The translations under genes were made by a program, and so were the position numbers. Shown piece by piece: positions 1 through 8,075 of a stretch of DNA of 64,000 nt (within the stretch, counting starts at the first letter, position 1; each line of letters begins with the position of its first letter). Origin of the DNA: CAYYYJ01 sp964476045 (GTDB taxonomy: Archaea; Aenigmatarchaeota; Aenigmatarchaeia; QMZP01; JACQNV01); NCBI GenBank assembly GCA_964476045.1, contig CAYYYJ010000001.1:73513-137512 (forward strand). The letters are read 5' to 3'. Under the pieces are notes generated by a model. It did not search any database. It was not told the DNA's origin and saw only the letters and a list, made by a program, of their open reading frames with translations.

Positions 1-780
1 ATTGAAAAAGACACAATCGAAAGGCTTGTTTCTTCTTACCTGTTTTATCAAAAAAATGGTGAGAAAATTGGTTTTATTGCGCCCAGATACAAGCTTATAA
101 ACAAGCGCAGCTTTCTTGCAAAGATGGTGTATATTGAGCAAACAATCCACCAATTTTTAATAAAAATCCAGATGAGTTTTGGTTCCATCCTTTCCATCAG
201 GGGTTGCTGCCTTCTTGTCGGCAAGGAAGCATTCTTTAAGTCTGGCGGATTCTCCAACCATATTTTAGAGGATGGCGACTTTTCTGCAAAAATGGCCAAA
301 GCTGGCTACAAAATAAAGTATGAGCCTAGGGCAACAGTGGATACAGAAGAACCAGAAACAGTTGAGGATTTCTTCAGGTCAAGAAAACGGTATGGGAAAG
401 GCAGCCTTTTCTGTGTCATAGACCACACAAAACACTTCTTATTTTCTAAACAAGCCTCGCTGGCTTTTTATCCGTATTTTATCATCTCTGTGGCATTCAT
501 TGGTTTTTATTTTTCAGCTCTCTTTTCACTTAATATCGTTTATCTTTTCTCTCTTGCATCTTCCCTCGCCCTGATTGGCCTCTCCTCAACAATAGGGATG
601 TTTCTCTGCGGGGCAACAACAGCAAAAGACAGTTTAGAGAAAACAACAATAGTAGCGTTGTTCCTGCCTTACATTTTCTTGTACATACCTTTTGCAGGAA
701 TTGGTTACCTTATAGGGGCTTTGTCTGGGGTGAAAGATAGGTGGAGAGATCATGGGAAACTGAAGCTGAAGGAGTGGTGA
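1..780 (+). CDS. Family 2 glycosyltransferase, C-terminal part (5' end outside window)
   Basis: The reading frame is open from base 1, so the gene is cut by the window edge and 259 residues remain. The segment LEDGDFSAKMAKAGYKI followed by RSRKRYGKG is the acceptor-side ED motif and the R/Q-x-x-R-W-like motif of processive or membrane-bound GT2 enzymes. Hydrophobic stretches in the last 110 residues predict three to four membrane helices, as in GT2 enzymes anchored at the C-terminus. It probably transfers a sugar from a nucleotide donor to a lipid-linked glycan on the cytoplasmic face; donor and acceptor are unknown. The 314-residue GT2 protein at 36662-37606 has the same architecture. The N-terminal nucleotide-binding half is not in view. 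Confidence 0.8.
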   Translation: MEKDTIERLVSSYLFYQKNGEKIGFIAPRYKLINKRSFLAKMVYIEQTIHQFLIKIQMSFGSILSIRGCCLLVGKEAFFKSGGFSNHILEDGDFSAKMAKAGYKIKYEPRATVDTEEPETVEDFFRSRKRYGKGSLFCVIDHTKHFLFSKQASLAFYPYFIISVAFIGFYFSALFSLNIVYLFSLASSLALIGLSSTIGMFLCGATTAKDSLEKTTIVALFLPYIFLYIPFAGIGYLIGALSGVKDRWRDHGKLKLKEW

Positions 781-877
781 GTTAATTATCATAATACACA
801 AAGGATCTTCTATCAGTCATGCCCATAGTATCGCACTCATCAATATCAAGCTCTAACTCCAACATCAAACCCTATAC

Positions 878-1492
878 CTACCCAAGCCTGCTCGCATAGA
901 TCATCTTCACTGTTATTTTATTTGATTTGAAAACATCTATTACCTTTGCTGCAGAATCCAGATCTACAAATAAAGTGTTTGGTCCGAGCTTAATCGATCC
1001 TGTTGTCTCCAGAAGTCCTTTGTACACGGCTTTTTTTGTCCTGTAACCATAAAGTTTCTTGCTTATAAGGACCCTTTTTGATTCTGGCACTATTTTGTCC
1101 CAGTAGAGTATAACAAATTGCTGGCCTTCTGACTTTTCCTTATATTTTGAGTATAATACTATTCCATCAGAAATTATTGAAATTTTGAGGTCTTTCCATT
1201 TTTGTAGATTATCAGTTATGCAGGAAATAATATTCTGGATTCCGGCCAGCTTCCAGTTTCTGAATGCGGCTGTTTTATAGAAATCCTCTATTATTTTTCC
1301 CACTCTTTTTTCTATACTGCCTGGATGGTAGACATTTACAAATATGTCGACATCGCTGTCTTTTCTGGCATCTCCGCGGGCAACAGAGCCGTATAGTATT
1401 ATCTCTTTTACATTTCCTCTTTCCTGCTCCCCTAGTTCTGACATTAAAAAAGATGCAAACGACATTGCATAAGGCACCAAAATCCTGCTCAT
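878..1492 (-). CDS. Nucleotidyltransferase-fold protein (MNT), partner of the HEPN-like gene upstream
   Basis: This 204-residue protein has the minimal nucleotidyltransferase signature IILYGSVARGDARKDSDVD: a GS motif followed by the paired aspartates that bind metal. The region after the core (about residues 100-204) is an extension I do not recognise. Its ATG overlaps the stop of the upstream gene (ATGA, 1489-1492), so the two are translationally coupled. In characterised MntA/HepT systems the nucleotidyltransferase adenylylates and silences a HEPN ribonuclease; I infer a related antitoxin or modifier role. The length is greater than the typical MntA of about 100-140 residues. Confidence 0.7.
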   Translation of the reverse strand: MSRILVPYAMSFASFLMSELGEQERGNVKEIILYGSVARGDARKDSDVDIFVNVYHPGSIEKRVGKIIEDFYKTAAFRNWKLAGIQNIISCITDNLQKWKDLKISIISDGIVLYSKYKEKSEGQQFVILYWDKIVPESKRVLISKKLYGYRTKKAVYKGLLETTGSIKLGPNTLFVDLDSAAKVIDVFKSNKITVKMIYASRLG

Positions 1493-1887
1493 TCCACTTT
1501 GACCCCCATTTTCTCCATTTTATCTTTTAACCTGTTGAAAATTTCTAAGTACTCTTCCAAGATTTCCCTTGCCTGCTGCCTCCCATAGCACAAAATATTC
1601 CTTTTCTTTTCTATTTCTACCATAAGTTTGGTTACCTCTGCCTTATTTCTAAATTCAAAATTTAATTTTTCAGAAGCCATGCTTTCTGAGCCAAAATCAT
1701 TGTGCTTAAGCTGAAATCCCGGGCTTACTAGGTTTTTTGAGTGCAAATATATTTCGACCATGTCAACAGAAGCAGATGAGCAATGAAAGCCTATTGTTTT
1801 CTGCTTGTTTTCGATGCCTCTTGCTATAGCTGACCTTATCTCTTCAATGCTTTCTTTCAGCCCTTTAAGATGCGATTCTATCCTCAT
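1489..1887 (-). CDS. HEPN-like small helical protein, putative toxin of an MNT/HEPN module
   Basis: I place the start at the ATG at 1885-1887 (132 residues) rather than the in-frame ATG at 1986, because a TATA-like element and two palindromes lie between the two and would otherwise be inside the gene. The protein is charged and mostly helical. Near its C-terminus is RNILCYGR, which resembles the HEPN motif R-x4-6-H-x-Y but has no histidine while keeping the tyrosine. The downstream nucleotidyltransferase overlaps it by four bases. The HEPN call rests on this motif and the gene order. If correct, ribonuclease activity is uncertain because the catalytic histidine is absent. Confidence 0.5.
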   Translation of the reverse strand: MRIESHLKGLKESIEEIRSAIARGIENKQKTIGFHCSSASVDMVEIYLHSKNLVSPGFQLKHNDFGSESMASEKLNFEFRNKAEVTKLMVEIEKKRNILCYGRQQAREILEEYLEIFNRLKDKMEKMGVKVE

Positions 1888-1925
1888 GCTGCCTTTTATA
1901 GATACTACTGTGTCTAATAATTTTC

Positions 1926-1961
1926 TACAATTGTATATATAATTAGATACAATTGTATATA
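1926..1961 (-). promoter_or_regulatory. Promoter with two spaced palindromes upstream of the MNT/HEPN-like pair
   Basis: TACAATTGTA, a perfect 10-base palindrome, occurs at 1926-1935 and 1948-1957, each inside an identical 14-base direct repeat (1926-1939 and 1948-1961). The copies start 22 bases apart, about two helical turns. On the minus strand a TATA-like run (1955-1962) overlaps the upstream copy, which would put the transcription start near 1930, about 43 bases before the ATG at 1887. This is the layout of an autoregulatory operator. Confidence 0.55.
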
Positions 1962-1995
1962 AACTAATGGTCGCATTGACACCCAATGAGGCCCC

Positions 1996-3147
1996 TCACA
2001 TCAATTTTTTATAAATCCACTCTAGCTTAACCGCCACGCTTTCAATTGAATGCTCTTTCACAGAACCGGGACAATTCTTGCTTAATTTTTTCCTCAGGTT
2101 TTCGTCTTTTAATAAATTCTCCGCAAGATCAGCTGCCTTTTCTGGTTTTTCCGGATCAAACAGAAATCCATTTTTCCCGTCCTTTATTGCTTCTGGTATT
2201 GCTTCTGCATTTGCGCCTACTACAGGGAGGCCGGAAGCTAGGGATTCTAGCAAAACAATCCCTTGTGTTTCAACAGTGGACGCAGTCAAAAAAATGTCGG
2301 CAGAGGCGTAATACTCTGGGAGCTTTTCTTGCGGCATATAACCTCCTGGCATTATTATTTTATCTTGAAGACCGAGCTGTCTAACAATACTTCTTAAATT
2401 AATTAAATCAGGCCCATCACCTAGAATAAGCAATTTAAATTTTATTTTCTTCTCGAGAATTTTCGTAATCTTAAGCAATTCATAAACCCTTTTCTCTTTC
2501 GTAACTCTGCCCACATAAAGGATAAGCTTTTCTCCGTTAGGACAGATTTTTTTCTTTAAATCAGGATTTGTTTTCTTAGGGTTGTATTTTTCTGTATCTA
2601 TACCATTGCTCACAACTTGTATATTGTCTTTGAAACCCCATTTTAACATTTTCTGCTTTGTTGTTTCAGAAGGGGCTGTAACAGCATCGCACCAACCATA
2701 ATACTTTTCCATCCATTTTCTTGCTGCTCCCTCAATAAAATATTTTGTTGGCCAAAGTGAACCAAACAGAGGTATGTAATGGACGTAATCTGTTATTGGA
2801 GTATCAAATGTCCCTACAATCGGTTTTTCTATTCTCTGCGCAAGCCTTTTTGCAACAACACCTAAAGGCGCAGGTGTTCTTGAATGTATTATATCAAGGC
2901 TCTTGCTTTTCATCACATTCCATGCATAATGATCAGGAAGCATGAACATATATTCCGGGTATGGCTTGAATGGGCGTGCCTTAAACCTGTAAACACTGTA
3001 ACCATCCATTTTCTCATCGCCCTTCCCTGTTGTAAACACATTGATTTCGTGCCCTCTTTTCAAGAGAGCTTTGTTTATGTTGCACTGGGAAACAACAACC
3101 CCGTTCACCTGCGGCAAGAAGGTTTCAGTAAAGATTCCTATGTTCAT
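1996..3147 (-). CDS. GT4-family glycosyltransferase
   Basis: This 383-residue protein starts MNIGIFTETFLPQVNGVV, the GPGTxxY-equivalent loop of the N-terminal Rossmann domain in GT-B retaining glycosyltransferases. The donor-binding domain has LYVGRVTKEKRV and the E-x7-E motif ETQGIVLLE near residue 294. The family includes diacylglycerol glucosyltransferases and PimB-like mannosyltransferases that act at the cytoplasmic membrane face. Length is normal for the family. It faces away from pheS and belongs to the surface-glycan repertoire seen later in the window. Substrate specificity cannot be read from the sequence. Confidence 0.88.
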   Translation of the reverse strand: MNIGIFTETFLPQVNGVVVSQCNINKALLKRGHEINVFTTGKGDEKMDGYSVYRFKARPFKPYPEYMFMLPDHYAWNVMKSKSLDIIHSRTPAPLGVVAKRLAQRIEKPIVGTFDTPITDYVHYIPLFGSLWPTKYFIEGAARKWMEKYYGWCDAVTAPSETTKQKMLKWGFKDNIQVVSNGIDTEKYNPKKTNPDLKKKICPNGEKLILYVGRVTKEKRVYELLKITKILEKKIKFKLLILGDGPDLINLRSIVRQLGLQDKIIMPGGYMPQEKLPEYYASADIFLTASTVETQGIVLLESLASGLPVVGANAEAIPEAIKDGKNGFLFDPEKPEKAADLAENLLKDENLRKKLSKNCPGSVKEHSIESVAVKLEWIYKKLM

Positions 3148-3212
3148 ATGACCCTTATTTTACCCAAGCATTTAATAGCTTTATACTAATATATGAATAC
3201 TTCCAGGATGAT

Positions 3213-4469
3213 ATGTCTAAATTAAAACTCACCGAAGAAGGTAAAAAATACCTGAAAGAGGGGCTACCTGAGAAAAAGCTGGCTGAGCTTCTAGAAAAAG
3301 GCTCCTTATCAATGGCAGAAGCCCAAAAGAAAATTGAAAACCTTAGCGTAGCTCTCCAATGGGGAAAGAAAAACAGGTGGGTTGATATTGAGGATGGCAA
3401 GCTTGTTCTTGTTAAAAAACCTGTAGAAACAGTTGAAAAATATTTAGAAAAAATTGAAAAAAAAGAGCCTATTCCAGAAAACATATTAAAAATTTTATTT
3501 CAAAGAAAACTTGCAGTTGAGGAAAGGGAAAATGAAAGGAAAAAAGCAGAAGCTTTTGTTGGAAAAGAAATTGACAAACTAACCCCCGAATTAATAAAAA
3601 CAGGCCTGTGGAAGGAAACAAAATTAAAGCCTTACAATGTGGAGTTTATTGGCAAGAGAATTTATTCTGGAAAAAGGCAGCCTTATAATATATTTCTGGA
3701 TTCTGTCAGAAGGAAGTTAATAGAGCTGGGCTTCATAGAGTGCAGAGGGCAGGCTATAGTCCAGGAATTCTGGAATTTCGACGCGCTCTATCAGCCTCAG
3801 GGGCATCCGGCAAGGGACTGGACAGATGTCTACACTTTAAAATATCCAAAGAAAGGTTCTCTGCCAGATCCAAAATTAGTTGAGCGGGTAAAAGAAACCC
3901 ATGAAAACGGATGGAAAACAGGCTCAACTGGCTGGGGTTATGCGTGGAGCCCTGAAAAAGCAGCGCATCTCATGCCGATTGCGCACGATACAGCTGTTTC
4001 ACCTAAAATTCTTGCTTCTAAAGATCTTAAAATACCTGGAAAGTACTTCCAGATTGTAAGGTGTTACAGGCCGGATATTTTGGATGCGACCCATTTGATA
4101 GAATTTAATCAGGTTGGAGGGTTTATTGTAGGAGAAGATCTGAATTTCAGGAATTTGCTTGGGGTCTTGAAAATGTTTGCCCATGAAGTTGCTGGTGCTG
4201 AGCAAGCCAAGTTCACGGCAGGATACTTCCCATTCACAGAACCTAGCTGCGAAATCTCAGCTAAACACCCAGAACTCGGATGGATAGAAATAGGCGGCGC
4301 AGGGATCTTTAGAGAAGAGTTAACAAAACCTTTAGGCGTAGATTATCCTGTAATTGCATGGGGGATTGGGATAGATAGGCTGGCCATGTTTAAATTAGGA
4401 TTAAAGGACGCGAGAAGCCTGTTTACAAGCGATCTTAAGCTTTTGAGAGAACAAAAAGTATTAATTTAG
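3213..4469 (+). CDS. pheS: Phenylalanyl-tRNA synthetase alpha subunit
   Basis: The catalytic subunit charges tRNA-Phe with phenylalanine as part of an alpha2-beta2 enzyme. The C-terminal two thirds carry class II motifs: GHPARDWTDVYTL, FQIVRCYRPDILDATHL (motif 2 region), FTEPSCE and the motif 3 stretch AWGIGIDRLAM. The protein begins at MSKLKLTEEGKKYLKEGLP, which corresponds to an internal position of most archaeal PheS proteins (about 490-510 residues). The first winged-helix DNA/tRNA-binding module is therefore missing, giving 418 residues. A TATA-like stretch (3180-3192) lies about 22-30 bases before the ATG, consistent with near-leaderless initiation and a genuinely short protein. Its partner pheT follows after four inserted genes. 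Confidence 0.95.
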   Translation: MSKLKLTEEGKKYLKEGLPEKKLAELLEKGSLSMAEAQKKIENLSVALQWGKKNRWVDIEDGKLVLVKKPVETVEKYLEKIEKKEPIPENILKILFQRKLAVEERENERKKAEAFVGKEIDKLTPELIKTGLWKETKLKPYNVEFIGKRIYSGKRQPYNIFLDSVRRKLIELGFIECRGQAIVQEFWNFDALYQPQGHPARDWTDVYTLKYPKKGSLPDPKLVERVKETHENGWKTGSTGWGYAWSPEKAAHLMPIAHDTAVSPKILASKDLKIPGKYFQIVRCYRPDILDATHLIEFNQVGGFIVGEDLNFRNLLGVLKMFAHEVAGAEQAKFTAGYFPFTEPSCEISAKHPELGWIEIGGAGIFREELTKPLGVDYPVIAWGIGIDRLAMFKLGLKDARSLFTSDLKLLREQKVLI

Positions 4470-4528
4470 TAATTATTTCTGATAAACTTACAGAAAGTTC
4501 AAAACCTTAAGACTCACTCAAGTACAGC

Positions 4529-4585
4529 CTTATAAACCTAAGTTTACAAGTATAAACTAAAGTAGTTATGTACAAACTAAAGTTT
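4529..4585 (+). promoter_or_regulatory. Promoter and double inverted-repeat operator of the first MNT/HEPN pair in the phe locus
   Basis: A TATA box (CTTATAAACC, 4529-4538) is followed by the inverted repeat AGTTTA-6-TAAACT (4541-4558) and by AAACT-2-AGTTT (4574-4585). The second repeat covers codons 3 to 6 of the gene that starts at 4568. The half-site AGTTTA/TAAACT is shared. A repressor bound here would block both initiation and elongation. The winged-helix protein encoded immediately downstream is the obvious candidate binder. Confidence 0.6.
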
Positions 4586-5107
4586 ACACGATTGCAGAAT
4601 GAAATATTCAGGCTATTGTGCATAAGGTCAGGAGAAAAGAGCAGCCAGAGGCAGATAGCGAACTGCCTGAAAGTATCCCCAACCGCAGTTGGAAAGGCCA
4701 TAATCCTCATGAAAAAAGAGGGGGTGATAAAGGTCCATAAAGACAAAATAATGAATTTGAACCTGATAGAACTGAACAGAGATAATACAAAAACCCTCGA
4801 AATGAAGAGGGTAGAGAATCTAAAGCTGATTTTGGAATCCGGATTGTCAGATTTACTAGAAGAAAAATTTCCGGGTTGCACAATAATACTCTTTGGAAGC
4901 TATTCGAGAGGCGAGGATACAACAAAATCAGATATCGATATAGCTGTTATCGGATCTGAACCAAAAGAGATAGACTTATCTCATATGGAAAAAGGCCTTG
5001 GGAGAGAAATAAGAATCCAATTCTATGCTTCTTTCAAAGATATTAATAAAGAACTAAAGGAGAATATACTAAATGGCATGGTTATTGCAGGAAGCGTTGA
5101 ATTATGA
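4568..5107 (+). CDS. Winged-helix nucleotidyltransferase, likely antitoxin and autorepressor
   Basis: The 179-residue protein has an N-terminal winged helix (about residues 5-65: SQRQIANCLKVSPTAVGKAI, the recognition helix region) and a C-terminal nucleotidyltransferase core with ILFGSYSRGEDTTKSDIDIAV (GS and D-x-D motifs, about residues 107-127). This layout matches MNT proteins that both bind DNA and modify a HEPN partner. The start is close to the transcription start predicted from the TATA box at 4529. The stop overlaps the next ATG by four bases. Paired inverted repeats cover the promoter, which supports autoregulation. Confidence 0.75.
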   Translation: MYKLKFTRLQNEIFRLLCIRSGEKSSQRQIANCLKVSPTAVGKAIILMKKEGVIKVHKDKIMNLNLIELNRDNTKTLEMKRVENLKLILESGLSDLLEEKFPGCTIILFGSYSRGEDTTKSDIDIAVIGSEPKEIDLSHMEKGLGREIRIQFYASFKDINKELKENILNGMVIAGSVEL

Positions 5108-5553
5108 AACCTCTAAGGTTTTTTAGCGAGTATATTGCTGATGGCATAGTTAAGAAGCAATCTCCAGATATTCCAAGATCAGAATCATTAGTGAAGGAAG
5201 CTGAAATCTCATATTCTGTTTTGATGGAACATGTGGAAAAACTTGGGATATCAGACAGAAATGCAAACCATATAGTTAAAAATTCGTATGACATAATAAT
5301 GGAATCGGTAAGATCGAAGATGTTACTGAATGGGTTTGGTTCTGCAGGAACAGGAGCCCATGAAGCAGAGGTTGCCTATCTGCGAGAACTGGGATTCAAT
5401 CAAGCAGACATCGAATTTACAAATCAACTTAGATATTTTAGAAACGGTATAACATACTATGGCAAATCTTTCGATGCAGAGTATGCGAAGAAAGTGGTGG
5501 AGTTTTTAAAAAGGATGTATACGCTTTTGAGGGAGCAAAAAATGGTGTTTTAG
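5104..5553 (+). CDS. HEPN-like partner of the winged-helix nucleotidyltransferase
   Basis: This 149-residue, mostly helical protein is translationally coupled to the preceding gene (ATGA overlap at 5104-5107). Near residue 109 it has RYFRNGITYYGKSF, which fits the HEPN position R-x4-6-H-x-Y with tyrosine-glycine kept but no histidine. Position next to a nucleotidyltransferase, length and helical content suggest a HEPN-fold toxin or inactive relative. The loss of histidine matches the change seen in the pair at 1489-1887, so these may be one subfamily. Direct ribonuclease activity cannot be assumed. Confidence 0.55.
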   Translation: MKPLRFFSEYIADGIVKKQSPDIPRSESLVKEAEISYSVLMEHVEKLGISDRNANHIVKNSYDIIMESVRSKMLLNGFGSAGTGAHEAEVAYLRELGFNQADIEFTNQLRYFRNGITYYGKSFDAEYAKKVVEFLKRMYTLLREQKMVF

Positions 5554-5554
5554 T

Positions 5555-5962
5555 ATGCCGAAGTCTGGAACAATAAAATCTGATCTGAAGGCGCAAATAC
5601 CTGAAGAGACCAGAAGAGCAGCAAAAGAGATATCAGGATTGCCTGGTGTTTTGGCTGTCTATCTTTTTGGCAGCTATGCAAAGGGTACACAGAGGCCTTA
5701 CTCTGATGTGGATTTGTGTATTATGGCTGAAAATCTCGATGCTAAAACAGTTGGCGATATACTCATGCACTCTAGCAAAAGAATAGAAACGCACATTCTG
5801 GATGCACTACCGCTGAACATCCAGTTCAGGGTCTTTAGCGAAGGCAAACCGCTTTTTGTAAACTCAGGAGAAAAAATATTGGAAAAAAGGCTTGCTGTCA
5901 TGAGATTGTATCAGGATTTCAGGCCAAGGCTGGAAAGGTATTGGAGGAATATATTGTCATGA
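5555..5962 (+). CDS. MntA-like nucleotidyltransferase antitoxin
   Basis: A 135-residue minimal nucleotidyltransferase with VYLFGSYAKGTQRPYSDVDL (GS motif and D-x-D, about residues 31-50), the usual size for MntA antitoxins. It starts two bases after the stop of the HEPN-like gene upstream. Its stop overlaps the start of the DUF86/HepT gene that follows, so antitoxin and toxin are co-translated. In characterised HepT/MntA systems this enzyme transfers AMP groups to a tyrosine in the toxin active site. The signature residues needed for that activity are present. Confidence 0.82.
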   Translation: MPKSGTIKSDLKAQIPEETRRAAKEISGLPGVLAVYLFGSYAKGTQRPYSDVDLCIMAENLDAKTVGDILMHSSKRIETHILDALPLNIQFRVFSEGKPLFVNSGEKILEKRLAVMRLYQDFRPRLERYWRNILS

Positions 5963-6366
5963 CAGATACAGAACGTGTTGCAGGGCTAATGGTGGATATA
6001 AAAAAATATACAACTGAGCTTGAAAGCTATAAAATAAAGTCTGTGGAAGACCTGAAGGACAGCAAGACGTTTTTTGCAAGCTCTATGGTCGCTTTCCGGC
6101 TGATAAACAGGGTCTTTGATTTGTGCGATGATATCATAAACTCCAGAAATATGGGTGTGCCTGCCATATACAAGGACATTTTCTGGCTTCTGGAAAAAGG
6201 GAAAGTAATAGACAAATCAGCCAGAGAGAAGGTGTGGCCTGTGATGAAGTATAGAAACCTGCTGGCCCACGAATATGGAGAAATTTCAGGCGAAGACATT
6301 TTGTTTATAATAAATAATCTCGAACAAATAAAATGGTTTGTAAAAAAGTTGTCTGGAGGCTCTTAA
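5959..6366 (+). CDS. HepT-like (DUF86) HEPN ribonuclease toxin
   Basis: The protein has 135 residues from the ATG at 5959, which overlaps the previous stop (ATGA) and is preceded at the right spacing by GGAGG (5943-5947). An in-frame TTG at 5941 is less likely. KYRNLLAHEYG near the C-terminus is the intact R-x4-H-x-Y active site of HepT ribonucleases. The helical layout matches DUF86. The gene follows its MntA-like antitoxin and ends one base before the ATG of pheT, so toxin and pheT are probably on one transcript. Confidence 0.85.
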   Translation: MTDTERVAGLMVDIKKYTTELESYKIKSVEDLKDSKTFFASSMVAFRLINRVFDLCDDIINSRNMGVPAIYKDIFWLLEKGKVIDKSAREKVWPVMKYRNLLAHEYGEISGEDILFIINNLEQIKWFVKKLSGGS

Positions 6367-6367
6367 T

Positions 6368-8074
6368 ATGCCAAAATTTGAAATAAGCAAATCTGATCTG
6401 GAGAAGCTGGTTGGAAAAAAGTTCACAGCAAAAGAATTAGAGGATGCGCTCTTGTTCGCAAAGACAGAATTGGATGGGCAAAACGGCGACACGCTCAAAG
6501 TTGATGTGAAGGATACTAACAGGCCTGACCTATGGAGCGTAGAAGGTATTGCGCGAGAGCTCAAAGGCCACTTTAGGATAGAAGAAGGCCTCCCGAAATA
6601 TAATGTGAAAAAATCTGGCCTGCAGATTTTTGTTGAAGCAGAGGAATATCACGTACATGCAGTCGGAGTTGTTGTAAAAAATTTAAAAATCGATGATAAC
6701 GTGCTTTCCCAAATGATACAACTACAGGAAAAGGTTGCAGGGACTTTTGGAAGGAACAGGAAAGCACTTTCTATTGGAGCATATGATTTGGGGAAAGTAA
6801 AGTTCCCTGTCAAATACGTTGCAAAAAAACCGCAGGATATAAGGTTCGCTCCTCTCGGTTTTAATAAGGAGATGACTGCGAAAGAGATTTTAGCAAACCA
6901 CGAAAAAGGTAAACAGTACGGAGAAATCATAAAAAACGCCAAAACATATAATGTCTGGGAAGACGCTAACAAAAAAATACTTGCTTTCGAGCCAATAATT
7001 AATTCCAATGGGGCAGGGAATGTGACTACACAAGCTAAAGACATATTTTTAGAGTGCACAGGAGATGACCTGAAACAAATTCAGATAGCAATAAATGTTG
7101 TCGCAACAGCACTAGCTGAGCGAGGCGGGCAAATAGAGTCAATCGAAGTTGTCCACAAAAATAGAAAAACAGCCAGTCCAGATTTGACTCCAAAAAAATC
7201 TCACTTGGACCCAGAATATTGCAGAAAGATTTTAGGTTTGGAGATTTCAGATACTGAAATGGTAAAATTATTGAAAGAGGCTAGGCATGATGCAAAACTA
7301 GACAAGAAAAAAATCGGCCAAGGGACGAAACCGGTCAGCGGACCGATTTCAACCATTTCTGTTGAATATCCTGCTTACAGGAATGACATAATGCACCAGC
7401 GCGACCTTGTAGAAGACGTTGCAATCAGTTTTGGTTATAATGATATAGAGCCAGAGACACCGAAAATTGCTACGATAGGGGCTTCTCACAAACTCGAAGA
7501 CTTCTCAAATATTATAAGAGAAATATGCGTTGGTTTGGGTTTGCAGGAAGTCCTGACTTTTACTTTGACAAACAAAGACAATATGTTCAAAAAAATGAAT
7601 CTGTCGGAAAAGGATCTTGTTGAAATAGAAAATCCAATGAGCTCGAATTGGTCTGCTTTTAGGGATAAAATAATGCCTAACTCGCTTGACTTCCTAGCTT
7701 CTAACAAAAACCAGGATTATCCACAGGGAATTTTTGAAGTAGGCGACGTCACGCTTTTAGATCCTTCAAATAAAGATACTGGGGTGACTAATCGCAGGAA
7801 GTTTTCTGTAGTTCTCACGAATACGCAAATAGGTTATGAAGATGCGTCTTCGCTGCTTTCAGCACTAGTGTCCAGTTTAGGCAAAAAACTGGTTTTAAAG
7901 AGAAAAGAGATCTCCTCATTCATCGCTGGAAGGGCGGCAGAGATTTTTCTGGACAACAAATCAATCGGGATAATAGGCGAGATCCATCCTCAGGTCCTAA
8001 ATAATTGGAATTTGGAGAAGCCTGTTGTGGGCTTTGAGATAGATATCGAGTCTCTGCTTGAATTGATACAATAG
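6368..8074 (+). CDS. pheT: Phenylalanyl-tRNA synthetase beta subunit
   Basis: At 568 residues this matches archaeal/eukaryotic-type PheT, which is shorter than the bacterial form and lacks its N-terminal EMAP-like and C-terminal anticodon-binding extensions. Recognisable parts are the N-terminal B1-like region (VDVKDTNRPDLWSVEGIARE), the B3/4 editing region in the middle, the B5 domain (DPEYCRKILGLEISDTEM through YPAYRNDIMHQRDLVEDVAI) and the catalytic-like core at the C-terminus. A GGAGG ribosome site (6356-6360) lies within the end of the toxin gene. Normally pheS and pheT are neighbours; here 1.9 kb of toxin-antitoxin genes separate them. Confidence 0.95.
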   Translation: MPKFEISKSDLEKLVGKKFTAKELEDALLFAKTELDGQNGDTLKVDVKDTNRPDLWSVEGIARELKGHFRIEEGLPKYNVKKSGLQIFVEAEEYHVHAVGVVVKNLKIDDNVLSQMIQLQEKVAGTFGRNRKALSIGAYDLGKVKFPVKYVAKKPQDIRFAPLGFNKEMTAKEILANHEKGKQYGEIIKNAKTYNVWEDANKKILAFEPIINSNGAGNVTTQAKDIFLECTGDDLKQIQIAINVVATALAERGGQIESIEVVHKNRKTASPDLTPKKSHLDPEYCRKILGLEISDTEMVKLLKEARHDAKLDKKKIGQGTKPVSGPISTISVEYPAYRNDIMHQRDLVEDVAISFGYNDIEPETPKIATIGASHKLEDFSNIIREICVGLGLQEVLTFTLTNKDNMFKKMNLSEKDLVEIENPMSSNWSAFRDKIMPNSLDFLASNKNQDYPQGIFEVGDVTLLDPSNKDTGVTNRRKFSVVLTNTQIGYEDASSLLSALVSSLGKKLVLKRKEISSFIAGRAAEIFLDNKSIGIIGEIHPQVLNNWNLEKPVVGFEIDIESLLELIQ

Positions 8075-8075
8075 A

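Noticed and set aside
1888..1986. Longer N-terminus of the HEPN-like protein from the ATG at 1986
   Set aside because: The extension is encoded by the TATA-like element and the two palindromes; the internal ATG at 1887 fits the promoter.
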